From: Actinoplanes philippinensis
Lineage (GTDB): Bacteria > Actinomycetota > Actinomycetes > Mycobacteriales > Micromonosporaceae
Assembly: GCF_900113015.1 (NCBI RefSeq)
Contig: NZ_FONV01000009.1
Location: forward strand, 434,001-498,000
Reading direction: 5' to 3'
Length of the DNA: 64,000 nucleotides
Part shown: piece after piece, positions 23,385-32,127 of the stretch
Layout: each line of letters begins with the position of its first letter
How positions within the stretch are numbered: position 1 is the first letter of the stretch
Notes under the pieces: model-generated
The model's database searches: none
What the model was told of the DNA's origin: nothing
The model's input: only the letters and a program-made list of their open reading frames with translations
Position numbers and translations under genes: made by a program

Positions 23385-24941
23385 CTACGCCGGGGTGGCC
23401 TGCGAGACCGCTCCGGCGACCCGGCCGCGGCCCTGGCGCTTGGCGTCGTAGAGGCCGCGGTCCGCCTCGGACAACATGGCCGAGAGCTCCCGGGTGCCGC
23501 CGTACTCGACGCCGATGCTGACCGACACCGTCAGACCGGGGGCGATGGTCTCCCACGGATGCGTGAGGATCGCGTCGAGCACCTGCTGTGCTCTCGCGTA
23601 GGCCACCGGACGCTGAACCTCGCAGAGGATCATGATGAACTCGTCACCGCCGAGCCGAGCCGCCAGATCGACCGGGCGGATCTGATCGGACAGGATCGCG
23701 CCCAGACGCGTGAGCACCAGGTCGCCGACCTCGTGCCCGAAGCCGTCGTTGACCGCCTTGAAGTGGTCGACATCGATCATGAACACCGCGCACGCCGACT
23801 CCTCGGACCGCGCGTCACCGAGCGAGGAGCAGAACGCGTTCAGGCCGCGCCGGTTGGACAGTCCGGTGAGCTCGTCCACGACGATGTCGCGTGCCAGCCT
23901 CTCGTGGTCGCGGCGGCGACGCTCCACGGCGACGGCCTCCTGCATGCCGGCCATCCGGTCCAGCCGGTCGTTCCACCGCAGCAACGCCAGCTCGGCGCCG
24001 TACCGCAGCGCAGCGGGGTTCGTCCCTGGACGTTGAGCCGCGAGGCTGAGCATCAACAGACGAGTGCTCGACGGCAGGAAGAATCCCACACCCTGGGTGG
24101 CCTCATCGGCCAGCAGAGCGGCACGTTCGGCGTCACCGGCACGCGCCGCGCCGATCGCCTCGCCCGCGGATCCGTCGACCGGTGGCTCCACGGTCCCCGC
24201 GGTGAACGCCGCGAGCAGACCACGGTGGCCGCGGTACTGCTCGACCCATGGCGGCGGCCACTCCGGCCCGACCGGAACGGGAACCTCGGCGAGAGCCTGC
24301 GCCGCCCGGCCGGCGGCGCCCTCCCAGTCGCCGACAGCGGCCAGGGCACACGCCCAGTCCAGCGCCAGCTCGGTGGTGTTGAGCGCGACGACCAACCGCT
24401 GTCGTCGCCTCGTCGCCGACCAGCGGTCGTCCGTGCACCGCGCCAGCACCGTCTCGGTGAGGGTGTAGTTCTCCATCGCGAGTTCCCAGAGCCCGAGTTC
24501 GTGCGCGACGCAGCCGACCTCGATCAGGGCCGCCGCGCGATGCACCACCGGCGCTGACGAGTCCTCGTCGTCGAGCAGCACCACCGCCCGCACCAGCAGG
24601 CTGGCCGCCGAAGGGGTGCAGGCGGCGTCACGCCGGCGGTCCGCGGCCCGCGACGCCTTGGCCGCGATGGCCAGAGCCATCAGGACCTGATTCCCGATCG
24701 ATCCGGCAGTTTCGAGCATCGCGTCCAGATGCGCGGAGTCGTCGACCCGGGCCGCGCGGCCGGCCAGCGAGCGGGCGAAGTGCAGGAGGACGACGACGTC
24801 GGCCCAGCCCCGGGCCACGGCGGCACGCGACAGGCGTTCCACAGCGGCCGGATCGTGCTGCACCTGGGCGCGTTCGATCAGCAGGTACGCCTCTTCGACG
24901 GACGCCTCGTGGCCCGTGTCCGGCCGATCGTCGTTCGTCAC
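23385..24941 (-). CDS. Diguanylate cyclase with N-terminal helical (TPR-like) region
   Basis: A 518-residue cytoplasmic protein. Residues 1-340 are alpha-helical with TPR-like pairs (AYLLIERAQVQHDPAAVERLSRAAVARGWADVVVLLHFARSLAG). The GGDEF domain covers about 350-510, with VDELTGLSNRRGL, VDHFKAVND and the active site LGGDEF near 430. The product-inhibition site RPVD lies five residues before GGDEF, so feedback by c-di-GMP is expected. It makes c-di-GMP from GTP, with the helical region as likely input. There are no membrane segments. GTG 24941 start. Confidence 0.92.
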   Translation of the reverse strand: MTNDDRPDTGHEASVEEAYLLIERAQVQHDPAAVERLSRAAVARGWADVVVLLHFARSLAGRAARVDDSAHLDAMLETAGSIGNQVLMALAIAAKASRAADRRRDAACTPSAASLLVRAVVLLDDEDSSAPVVHRAAALIEVGCVAHELGLWELAMENYTLTETVLARCTDDRWSATRRRQRLVVALNTTELALDWACALAAVGDWEGAAGRAAQALAEVPVPVGPEWPPPWVEQYRGHRGLLAAFTAGTVEPPVDGSAGEAIGAARAGDAERAALLADEATQGVGFFLPSSTRLLMLSLAAQRPGTNPAALRYGAELALLRWNDRLDRMAGMQEAVAVERRRRDHERLARDIVVDELTGLSNRRGLNAFCSSLGDARSEESACAVFMIDVDHFKAVNDGFGHEVGDLVLTRLGAILSDQIRPVDLAARLGGDEFIMILCEVQRPVAYARAQQVLDAILTHPWETIAPGLTVSVSIGVEYGGTRELSAMLSEADRGLYDAKRQGRGRVAGAVSQATPA

Positions 24942-25045
24942 CTGGCCTCACCAACAAACGCCGACCCGTCACTTGCCCCTACCAGTCGACCACGAAGGCG
25001 GGGAACTGAGTGTTCGGCGGTGCGGGCGACGCGAGCCGGCGGCTC

Positions 25046-25570
25046 TCAGTCGCCGTCGGATCCTCCGGGGCCGTTCTGAGCGGGCGCCGAGCTGACGGTG
25101 CCGCTCCACGAGGCCTTGGCGCCGGAATCACCGATCCGGTAGATGTCGTAGACGGCGAAGCCCGCGATGACAACGGCGAGCGCCATGACGGCCCTGGTGA
25201 TCGCCGCGGACCCGGCCGCCAGGTAGGTGCGCCGGCGGGCAGTGCCGTCCGCCTCGCGCCCGCGCCACCAGATCGCCACGGCCAGCAGCGCGACCGGCAG
25301 CGCCGCGACGATGGCGGTGTCACCCAGTTCGGTGTGCTCGTGCAGCAGAGCGGACCCGGTGACGCGGTGCTCGAGCCACTCGCCGGCGCTGGTCGTGACG
25401 GGCACGAGAGCGACGACGAGCAGCGACAGAAGGGCGTTCGGGCCGGCCAGGCGGCGGCGGATCGACGGCGAGACGGCGGTCAGCACCAGCAGCAGCGCGG
25501 CGAGCGGCAGCAGCACCACGACGGCGTGCACGAGCAGGATGTGGGCCGGCAGGCCGTTGATGGTGCCCAT
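25046..25570 (-). CDS. DUF2231 membrane protein
   Basis: A 174-residue inner-membrane protein with four hydrophobic segments. The opening MGTINGLPAHILLVHAVVVLLPLAALLLVL is characteristic of DUF2231, and ATG 25570 is preceded by AAGGAA. The C-terminal tail is Gly/Ser/Asp-rich. It is divergent from the two-component system at 25737. Biochemical function unknown. Confidence 0.85.
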   Translation of the reverse strand: MGTINGLPAHILLVHAVVVLLPLAALLLVLTAVSPSIRRRLAGPNALLSLLVVALVPVTTSAGEWLEHRVTGSALLHEHTELGDTAIVAALPVALLAVAIWWRGREADGTARRRTYLAAGSAAITRAVMALAVVIAGFAVYDIYRIGDSGAKASWSGTVSSAPAQNGPGGSDGD

Positions 25571-25736
25571 AGGATTCCTTCCGAACGGCAGGGAGAGGCG
25601 ACGTGGTCCCGGTACGGCCCGGGTCGGCCACGGCATGCCGTAACGCTAGGCACCGAATCTTCACGTTCTCCCATTTTTGACGAGGACGCTTGCCTGGTGA
25701 CCGAACGGGAAGCAGGAGTGAATCCAGAGTGACGCC

Positions 25737-26420
25737 ATGACCGACGCCGCCCGGCCGGCGGCACGACTGCTGGTGGTCGAGGACGACCGTGAGGTGGGTC
25801 CCCTGCTGGTGCGGTTGTTCCGCGGCGCCGGCTACGAGACCGATCTGGCCGCCGACGGCCAGGCCGGGCTGCATCATGCCATGACCCGGCCCTACGACGC
25901 GCTCATTCTCGACCGGGGTCTGCCCGCCATCGAGGGCCTGGACCTGCTCGCCAGGCTACGGCGCTCCGGGATCACGGCGCCGGTGCTCGTGCTGACCGCC
26001 CTGGGCACCGTGGCCGACCGGGTCGCCGGCCTCGACGGCGGCGCCGAGGACTACCTGGTCAAACCATTCGAGGTCGACGAACTTCTGGCCCGCGTACGAG
26101 TCCTGCTGCGCCCTCGGCCCGCGACGGCACGGCAACTGGCCGTCGGGCAGGCGCGATTCGACCTCGTCTCCCGGACGGTCACCGGCCCGGACGGTTCGAC
26201 GGTGGCGCTGTCCGGCCGCGAGAGCGACCTGTTACGGCTGCTGGCGCAGCATCCGTCCCGGGTGTTCACCCGTGAGCAGATCGTCGCCGAGGTCTTCCCC
26301 GACGCCGGCGGCGTCACACTGGCCGACACCTACGTGCACTACCTGCGACGCAAACTCGGCCCCGGGGTGATCGCCACCGTGCGAGGTGTGGGCTACCGGC
26401 TCGGACGGGGTACGCCCTGA
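25737..26420 (+). CDS. OmpR-family response regulator
   Basis: A 227-residue response regulator. The receiver domain (1-120) has the acidic pair in LLVVEDDREVG, the phospho-acceptor Asp in ALILDRGLP, Thr in VLVLTAL and Lys in YLVKPFEVDELLARV. The C-terminal winged helix covers about 130-225 (LSGRESDLLRLLAQHPSRVFTREQI, YVHYLRRKLG, TVRGVGYRLG). It overlaps the kinase start by one base (TGATG), a typical operon pair. Confidence 0.95.
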   Translation: MTDAARPAARLLVVEDDREVGPLLVRLFRGAGYETDLAADGQAGLHHAMTRPYDALILDRGLPAIEGLDLLARLRRSGITAPVLVLTALGTVADRVAGLDGGAEDYLVKPFEVDELLARVRVLLRPRPATARQLAVGQARFDLVSRTVTGPDGSTVALSGRESDLLRLLAQHPSRVFTREQIVAEVFPDAGGVTLADTYVHYLRRKLGPGVIATVRGVGYRLGRGTP

Positions 26421-27655
26421 TGAGACCTGATCCCGATGAGGTGCTGGTGACGCGGGCACGGCGGGTCATCGCCCTGCAGACCGCCGCCGCGATCACCGTG
26501 AGCCTGCTGGTGCTCGGCGTGCTGGTGTTCGTCGTGGTGATCCACAGCCAGAACACCGCGGCCACCAAACTGTTGCAGCAGACCGCGGCGAACGCCGACG
26601 ACGTGATCGATCCGCCCCCTGACGTGTGGATCTTCATACAGGCGGCTGACGGCGGCTGGGACGCGACCGAGAACGCCCCCGCCGGATTACCGGACCGCAG
26701 CGTGGTGGACCGGGTACGCGCCGACGGGGCCAGCCGGACGACGGTGATCGACGGCCGCGAAGGCGGCCACCTCGCCGTGACCACACGGCGTGACGGCCGG
26801 GTGGTGCAGGTCGTGATGAGCCGGCACGAACAGCACGACGAACGGGAACGCCTGCTCGGTGCCCTCGCCGTCGGTGAACTGGTGGGACTGCTCGTCGCGC
26901 TGCTGTCGGCGGCGTTGCTCGCACGTCGTGCGACGGCCCCGCTGGCCGACGCGCTGGCCCGCCAGCGGCATTTCGTCGCCGACGCCAGTCATGAGCTGCG
27001 CACTCCCCTGACCCAGCTGCACACCCGCGCCCAGCTGCTGCAGATGGACCTGCGGGGCGGCGCGGACCCCGCGAGCGTCGTCACCGACGTCGACCATCTC
27101 GTCGCCGGAACCCGCCACCTCGGTGAGGTCGTCGACGATCTGTTGCTCTCCAGCCAGCTCGGCCGCCGCGACGACATCCGCGTGCCCGTCGACATCCGGG
27201 CCGTCGCCGACGACGTCCTGGCGAGCCAGACCGGCCGCGCCGGAGCACAGGGGGTGGAACTCGCCCGGCACGCCGACTCGGCCGGAACCTTCGTCGTGCT
27301 CGGTCACCGCGCGGCGCTGCAGCGGGTGCTCACCGCGCTGGTCGACAACGCGCTGAGCCACACCCCGGCGGGTGGGCACGTCCACGTCGAACTCGGCGCC
27401 GCCGGCGCCACGGTCACTGTCGTCGTCCGTGACGACGGCACCGGGTTCGACGAGGCCGACGCCGAGCGGCTGTTCGCCCGCTTCGCCCGCGGCGGCCACG
27501 ACGATCAGCGCCGATTCGGTCTCGGGCTCGCGCTGGCCCGCGAGGTGATCACCGGACACGGCGGCACCATCGAGGCGGCGGGACGCCCGGGAGAAGGGGC
27601 GGCCTTCACCATCCGCCTGCCCGCGGCGGAGGACGGCCGGCTCGAACCCACCTGA
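26420..27655 (+). CDS. Sensor histidine kinase
   Basis: A 411-residue membrane kinase. TM1 is at about residues 18-42 and TM2 at 153-175, enclosing an extracytoplasmic sensor of about 110 residues. A short HAMP-like linker precedes the H-box HFVADASHELRTPLTQL (His near 193). The N-box LVDNALSHTP, G1 VRDDGTGFD and G2 RFGLGLALA follow. It would phosphorylate the coupled regulator at 25737. The stimulus is unknown; the convergent secreted protease is only a possible target. Confidence 0.95.
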   Translation: MRPDPDEVLVTRARRVIALQTAAAITVSLLVLGVLVFVVVIHSQNTAATKLLQQTAANADDVIDPPPDVWIFIQAADGGWDATENAPAGLPDRSVVDRVRADGASRTTVIDGREGGHLAVTTRRDGRVVQVVMSRHEQHDERERLLGALAVGELVGLLVALLSAALLARRATAPLADALARQRHFVADASHELRTPLTQLHTRAQLLQMDLRGGADPASVVTDVDHLVAGTRHLGEVVDDLLLSSQLGRRDDIRVPVDIRAVADDVLASQTGRAGAQGVELARHADSAGTFVVLGHRAALQRVLTALVDNALSHTPAGGHVHVELGAAGATVTVVVRDDGTGFDEADAERLFARFARGGHDDQRRFGLGLALAREVITGHGGTIEAAGRPGEGAAFTIRLPAAEDGRLEPT

Positions 27656-27688
27656 CGGATCATGGTCCAGCTCGGCGACCACGATCCG
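27656..27688. terminator. Hairpin terminator
   Basis: CGGATCATGGTC (27656-27667) pairs with GACCACGATCCG (27677-27688) with one mismatch across a 9-nt loop, between the convergent kinase and protease genes. Confidence 0.6.
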
Positions 27689-27706
27689 CCGGGTGGATGT
27701 GCCGGC

Positions 27707-28681
27707 TCAGACGGGACTGTGCTGGGCGGTCTCGAACAGCGGGCGGGTGATCGCGGTGGTGAACTGCGGGCCCACCAGGTGACGCCTACCGGGGGTGTAG
27801 CCCCACGAGTTGTCGCCGACCACGGTGCCGAGCCCCGTCCGTACCTCGAAATCGGTCATTCTCGGTCCTCCGCTGGAGCCTCCGCCCATCACGCAGGCGG
27901 CGCCCCACTGGCCGCGCGGCTCCCCGGCCTCCTGGACCTCGACGGCGGTGCCCGTGCAGTACGCGAGACGCTGCCCGGTGTACTCGGGCAGCCCCTCACG
28001 CGCCGGATCGGCGCTGGCCCGCGGATATCCGAACTGATGGACGGTGCGTCCGCCGGGCACGTCGTAGCCGATCCGCTGGGCCGCGCCGACCGCGTCCTGC
28101 ACGCGCCGGCCGGCAGCGTTCGGGTTGAGCACCACGAACGCCTGGTCGTAGGCGGAGTAGCCGGGGTCGATCTGATCGTTGCGCAGCCACGTGGCGGAGG
28201 CCACGGAGATCCGGCCGACGAACCTGCCGTACGGCGCCCGACCGTCGCGATAGCCGGGGATGAACAGCACGTTGGCCGACCACTGGTTGTCCTCACCGAG
28301 GAGGTCGGTGTTGTTCACGCAGTGGGCGGCGGTGACCACGGTGCTGCGGTTGGCGCTGTCGAGAACCGTGGCGGTGCAGCTGGAGTCCTCGCCGTGATCG
28401 GTGAAGAACAGCCGGCCGACGGTACGCGGGAGGGCGTTGGCCCGGGTCCAGGGAGCGCCGTCCGGTTCGCTCACGGCCGGCACGTCGGCGGACGGGCTGG
28501 TCAGGGCCGAGATCCGGTCCGGGGTCCAGTAGTCGAGAACGGCTTGGCGGGCCGCCGGGGTGATGGCTGCGGCATGGGTGTCCACGGGACGTGGGCCCGC
28601 GTCCGCCGGCTGCTGCACGCCGATCGTCGCGAGGGCGGCAACAACTCCGGCGACGCCGATCGCCAATGGCTTCGCAATCAT
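27707..28681 (-). CDS. Secreted trypsin-like (S1/V8-type) serine protease
   Basis: A 324-residue exported protease. The signal peptide is MIAKPLAIGVAGVVAALATIGVQQPADA. The triad is visible: His in VVTAAHC near 120, Asp in YSAYDQAF near 178, and Ser in GGGSSGGP near 268. Cysteine pairs (SSCTATV with AAHC, LAYC with AACV) suggest disulfides. A propeptide of about 60 residues is likely. The layout matches actinobacterial V8-like peptidases with SSGGP active sites. It is convergent with the two-component operon. Confidence 0.9.
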   Translation of the reverse strand: MIAKPLAIGVAGVVAALATIGVQQPADAGPRPVDTHAAAITPAARQAVLDYWTPDRISALTSPSADVPAVSEPDGAPWTRANALPRTVGRLFFTDHGEDSSCTATVLDSANRSTVVTAAHCVNNTDLLGEDNQWSANVLFIPGYRDGRAPYGRFVGRISVASATWLRNDQIDPGYSAYDQAFVVLNPNAAGRRVQDAVGAAQRIGYDVPGGRTVHQFGYPRASADPAREGLPEYTGQRLAYCTGTAVEVQEAGEPRGQWGAACVMGGGSSGGPRMTDFEVRTGLGTVVGDNSWGYTPGRRHLVGPQFTTAITRPLFETAQHSPV

Positions 28682-28958
28682 GGCACGAACGCTAGGAACC
28701 GAATGTCAGGAAGTGGTTGGACCGGTCGGCGGCCTGACGAGGCGGGGCCGCCGAAGCGCCGCTGTGGACAACGTCCTCACCGTCACCGGCGCCAAGGACC
28801 GTACCGACCTCTTGATCCCCGGTCACGGTGCCGCGAAGCGCGGAGCGTGTCAGCGAATAGGCCATCGCCGATGGCGGCCGGGCACGCTATCGTCTTTTGT
28901 CACCAGCAAGCGGTGACGGGTTCCACGGCAGAGTGTTCCGGTCGATTCGGGGTCGAGT

Positions 28959-31900
28959 TTGGCTTCTCCTGCACCCTCCCCTCCACCGGCCGACGGTGAT
29001 GGCCTCAAGATTCAGATCCTCGGTCCCTTGCGGGTACGGCGTGACGGTGTCGAGTTGGACCCGGGTCCTCCGCAACAGGCGCTGCTTCTCGCCGTCCTTC
29101 TGGCCCGCTGCGGCCACCCGGTCGGGGTGCACGAGCTGATCTCGGTGATCTGGGGCGACGACATCCCCAGCAGCGCACGCAACATCATCCAGAAGTACAT
29201 CGGGGCGCTTCGGCGTCTGATCGAGCCCGGGCTGCCGTTTCGCGATCACGGTTCGTTCCTGCGCCGGCACGGCGACTCCTACTCGTTCACCGGTGCTCCC
29301 GACATCCTCGATCTCGTGCTGTTCCGGCAGCTCGTCGCGACAGCGAGAGCCGAGACGGCCGGGCATCGGCCGAAGGCGGCGCTCGACAGCTACGTCGAAG
29401 CCCTTGCACTGTGGCACGGCCCGGCAGGTGACGGCGTCGTGTACGGCACCGGCGCGACGCCGATCTTCGCAGCCATCGACGACGATTACTACGACGCCTG
29501 TGTCGCGGCGGCCGACCTCGCGGTGTCGCTGCGGCGGCCCGAACCGGTGCTGCGGGCACTCCAGACGGCCGCGTCGGCAGCGCCGTTCCACGAGCCGGTG
29601 CAGGCCGCTCTCATCCGCGTGCTCGGCGCCGCCGGCCGTCAGGCCGACGCGCTGTCGGTGTACCGCACGGTCCGTGACCGCCTCGCCGAGGAGCTGGGCA
29701 TCGACCCGGGCCGGCCGCTGGAGGAGGCACACCGTTCCGTGCTGGGGCGGCCGACCGCAGCGCCGGCCGAACCACCGGTGACAGCCGCGTCCGCCCTGGT
29801 GGGGCGGGCGAGAGAGCTGGCCGTACTGCGCGGCGTCGTCGGTGAGGCGCGAGGGGGACGGACGGCGGTGGGCGTCGTCGAGGGCGAACCCGGCGTGGGC
29901 AAGACCATGCTGGTCGAGGAGGCCGCGGCCGAAGCCGCCGGGCACGGCGCCCTGACCGTCTGGGGCGCCTGCCTGCCGGGCGACGGGACACCGGCGCTGT
30001 GGCCCTGGGAGCAGGCCCTCGGTACGGTCGTCGACAGCCTGCCCCCGTCGTCGCAGGAGAAGTGGCGGGCCAGCGACCTCGGCCGTCTGCTGGAGCCGCG
30101 CGACGACGACGCCCCGGCCGGCCCGGGTGGGAGCAGCCAGTTCCGGTTGTTCGAACTCGTCGTGGCCGTCGTCGCCCAGGCAGCGGCTCAACGCCCGATG
30201 CTGCTGGTGCTCGACGACCTCCAGTGGGCCGACACCGCGTCCCTCCGCCTTTTCGGGCATCTGGCCGGCCGGCTGCCCGGCGGCTGCGCCGTCATCGGGA
30301 TCCTGCGTGACCGTGCGCCGCTGCCCGGCTCGGATCTGGCCGGCGTGCTCGCCGTGGCGGGGCGGGTGCCCGGCCATCGGAGGATCCGTCTGGGACCGCT
30401 GCCGGCGGCCGACGTGGCCGAGCTCGTACGGCGTGAGACCGGCCGCGACGCCGACGCCGAGGTGGCGCGCACCATCCACGCCCGTACCGCCGGCAATCCC
30501 TTCTTCGCCCGGGAACTGGCCCGGATGTTCGTCGATGATGCCGCCTCGGTCGCGGCCGGAGTGCCGTCCACCGTCCGCGACGTGGTGCGCGACCGGGTGG
30601 AGAGCCTCGACGATTCCGCACGTGACCTGCTGTATCTCGGGGCGGTCGTGGGTCGTGACATCGATCTCGGCCTGCTCGCCCGGGCGGCCGCGGTGGAGAT
30701 GCCGGACTGCCTGCGGCGGCTGCAGCCGTCGTTGGCGCTGGGCCTGATCGAGTCCCGGCGCGACGATCCGGCTGCCGTCCGGTTCGCCCACGACCTGGTC
30801 CGTGAGTCCGTCCTGGAGACGACTCCGGCCGAGCGGGTGCCCCGGCTGCACCTGGCGGTCGCTGACGCGTGGGAGCTGACCCACGCCGACGACGAGTCCG
30901 CCGTCGAGCCGCTCGCCTATCACCTGTGGGCGGCGGGGCCGCTGGTCGATCCGGGCCGCGCCGCCACGGCCCTGATCCGGGCCGGTCACCGCGCGGCGGT
31001 CAAGTTCGCGTTCGAGGCAGCGGCCGGGCATCTGCGGTCGGCGGCGCGGATCGCGCGCGCGGCCGGTCTGCCGGAGCTGGAGCTGTCCGCTCTGTCGACG
31101 TTCACGGTGGTGGCCCGCCGGCAGGCGTCGTACGTCGGCCCCACTGTCGATCTGGTGGAGCGGGCCGCGCATCTGGCCACCCGGCTCGGCCGGTACGCCG
31201 AGGCCGCCGACCACATGTACGTCCGGCTCAACGCCGCGTACTTCTCCGGCGAACGCGACCGCAGCCGGTGGGCGCATCAGCTGGCCGATCTGGGCCGGTC
31301 GTCCGACGACCCGGTCGTGCAGGTGACGGCCCGCCAGGCGATGGGGTTGCACCACTGGGATCAGGGCGCCATCGGGCAGGCCTACCTGTCGTTCAGTGGC
31401 AACGACTACTACACGATCGCCGACGGCGTGGTCTCCCGGCGCTCGGAGCTGGCGTTGCGCCGCGACATCCCGCCCGGCGGCGGCCCCGGATGGCATGCGG
31501 TGGTGACGGCGCTGCACGGCGATCCCGGCACGGCCTTCTCCTTCCTCGACGCCTGGGACGAGCCGGGCAACGAGGTGGTGGCGTCGATCTGGGTCTACTA
31601 CACCGCGATGATCGCCACGATGGCCGGTGATCTTCCCGCGGCACGGCGCGCCGTCGAACGGTGGACCGGGGAGAACCTGGCGGAGGTCAACGCCGAACGC
31701 TCCCACTACGTCCGGCAGTACTGGCACTGGGTGCGAGCACACGCCCACGGTGACCCCGCATCGGCTGCGGCCGACGCGGAGCGGCACCTGGCGGCGACGC
31801 TGCTAGACCCGCCGCGGTGGGGCATCGCCTATCACCAGAGTCTGATCGCGGAGATGTGGCTGACGGCGCAGCGACCGCACGAGGCCGCGGCGGCGCTCGG

Positions 31901-32120
31901 GAGGGCCACCGCCGCCCTGGACGAGCACGGGCAACGCTATGCCGAAGGACACGTCCTGCTCATGCGGGCACGGCTGCTCCTGGCCAGTGGCGAGCCCGGC
32001 ACCGCCGTCCGTGCCGCGGCACAGCGGGCACGTGACCGATCGGCGGCACGCGGGGCGCACCTGTTCGCCCGCCGCGCCGAGCGCCTGCTCGACGGACTCG
32101 GCCCCGATCACGGGCGGTAG
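28959..32120 (+). CDS. AfsR-like regulator 1: OmpR-type wHTH, BTAD, AAA/NTPase, TPR
   Basis: A 1053-residue regulator beginning at TTG 28959; no better in-frame start exists. Residues 15-105 are an OmpR/SARP-type winged helix (LKIQILGPLRVRRDGVELDPGPPQQALLLAVLL). Residues 110-255 are the bacterial transcriptional activation domain (FRQLVATARAE...AVLGAAGRQADALSVYRTVRDRLAEELGIDPG). An NTPase follows with Walker A GEPGVGKT near 309 and Walker B VLDDLQWAD near 416, then TPR-like helices to the end. It is the most divergent of three paralogues here and is convergent, with 7 nt between stops, with the ABC importer operon. No clear copy of the 20-bp regulon element lies in its 277-bp upstream gap. 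Confidence 0.9.
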   Translation: MASPAPSPPPADGDGLKIQILGPLRVRRDGVELDPGPPQQALLLAVLLARCGHPVGVHELISVIWGDDIPSSARNIIQKYIGALRRLIEPGLPFRDHGSFLRRHGDSYSFTGAPDILDLVLFRQLVATARAETAGHRPKAALDSYVEALALWHGPAGDGVVYGTGATPIFAAIDDDYYDACVAAADLAVSLRRPEPVLRALQTAASAAPFHEPVQAALIRVLGAAGRQADALSVYRTVRDRLAEELGIDPGRPLEEAHRSVLGRPTAAPAEPPVTAASALVGRARELAVLRGVVGEARGGRTAVGVVEGEPGVGKTMLVEEAAAEAAGHGALTVWGACLPGDGTPALWPWEQALGTVVDSLPPSSQEKWRASDLGRLLEPRDDDAPAGPGGSSQFRLFELVVAVVAQAAAQRPMLLVLDDLQWADTASLRLFGHLAGRLPGGCAVIGILRDRAPLPGSDLAGVLAVAGRVPGHRRIRLGPLPAADVAELVRRETGRDADAEVARTIHARTAGNPFFARELARMFVDDAASVAAGVPSTVRDVVRDRVESLDDSARDLLYLGAVVGRDIDLGLLARAAAVEMPDCLRRLQPSLALGLIESRRDDPAAVRFAHDLVRESVLETTPAERVPRLHLAVADAWELTHADDESAVEPLAYHLWAAGPLVDPGRAATALIRAGHRAAVKFAFEAAAGHLRSAARIARAAGLPELELSALSTFTVVARRQASYVGPTVDLVERAAHLATRLGRYAEAADHMYVRLNAAYFSGERDRSRWAHQLADLGRSSDDPVVQVTARQAMGLHHWDQGAIGQAYLSFSGNDYYTIADGVVSRRSELALRRDIPPGGGPGWHAVVTALHGDPGTAFSFLDAWDEPGNEVVASIWVYYTAMIATMAGDLPAARRAVERWTGENLAEVNAERSHYVRQYWHWVRAHAHGDPASAAADAERHLAATLLDPPRWGIAYHQSLIAEMWLTAQRPHEAAAALGRATAALDEHGQRYAEGHVLLMRARLLLASGEPGTAVRAAAQRARDRSAARGAHLFARRAERLLDGLGPDHGR

Positions 32121-32127
32121 GGCCACC

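Noticed and set aside
28780-28828. Degenerate outward-facing copies of the 20-bp element upstream of AfsR-like regulator 1
   Set aside because: CTTGATCCCCGGTCACGG and a mirror copy resemble the half-site but differ at several conserved bases and have the wrong orientation. Too weak to count.
28887-31787. Very long open frame (about 966 codons) on the minus strand
   Set aside because: It is antisense to the AfsR-like gene 28959-32120, has no domain I recognise, and is full of Arg/Gly/His. High third-position GC opens such antisense frames; the plus-strand frame carries clear motifs.
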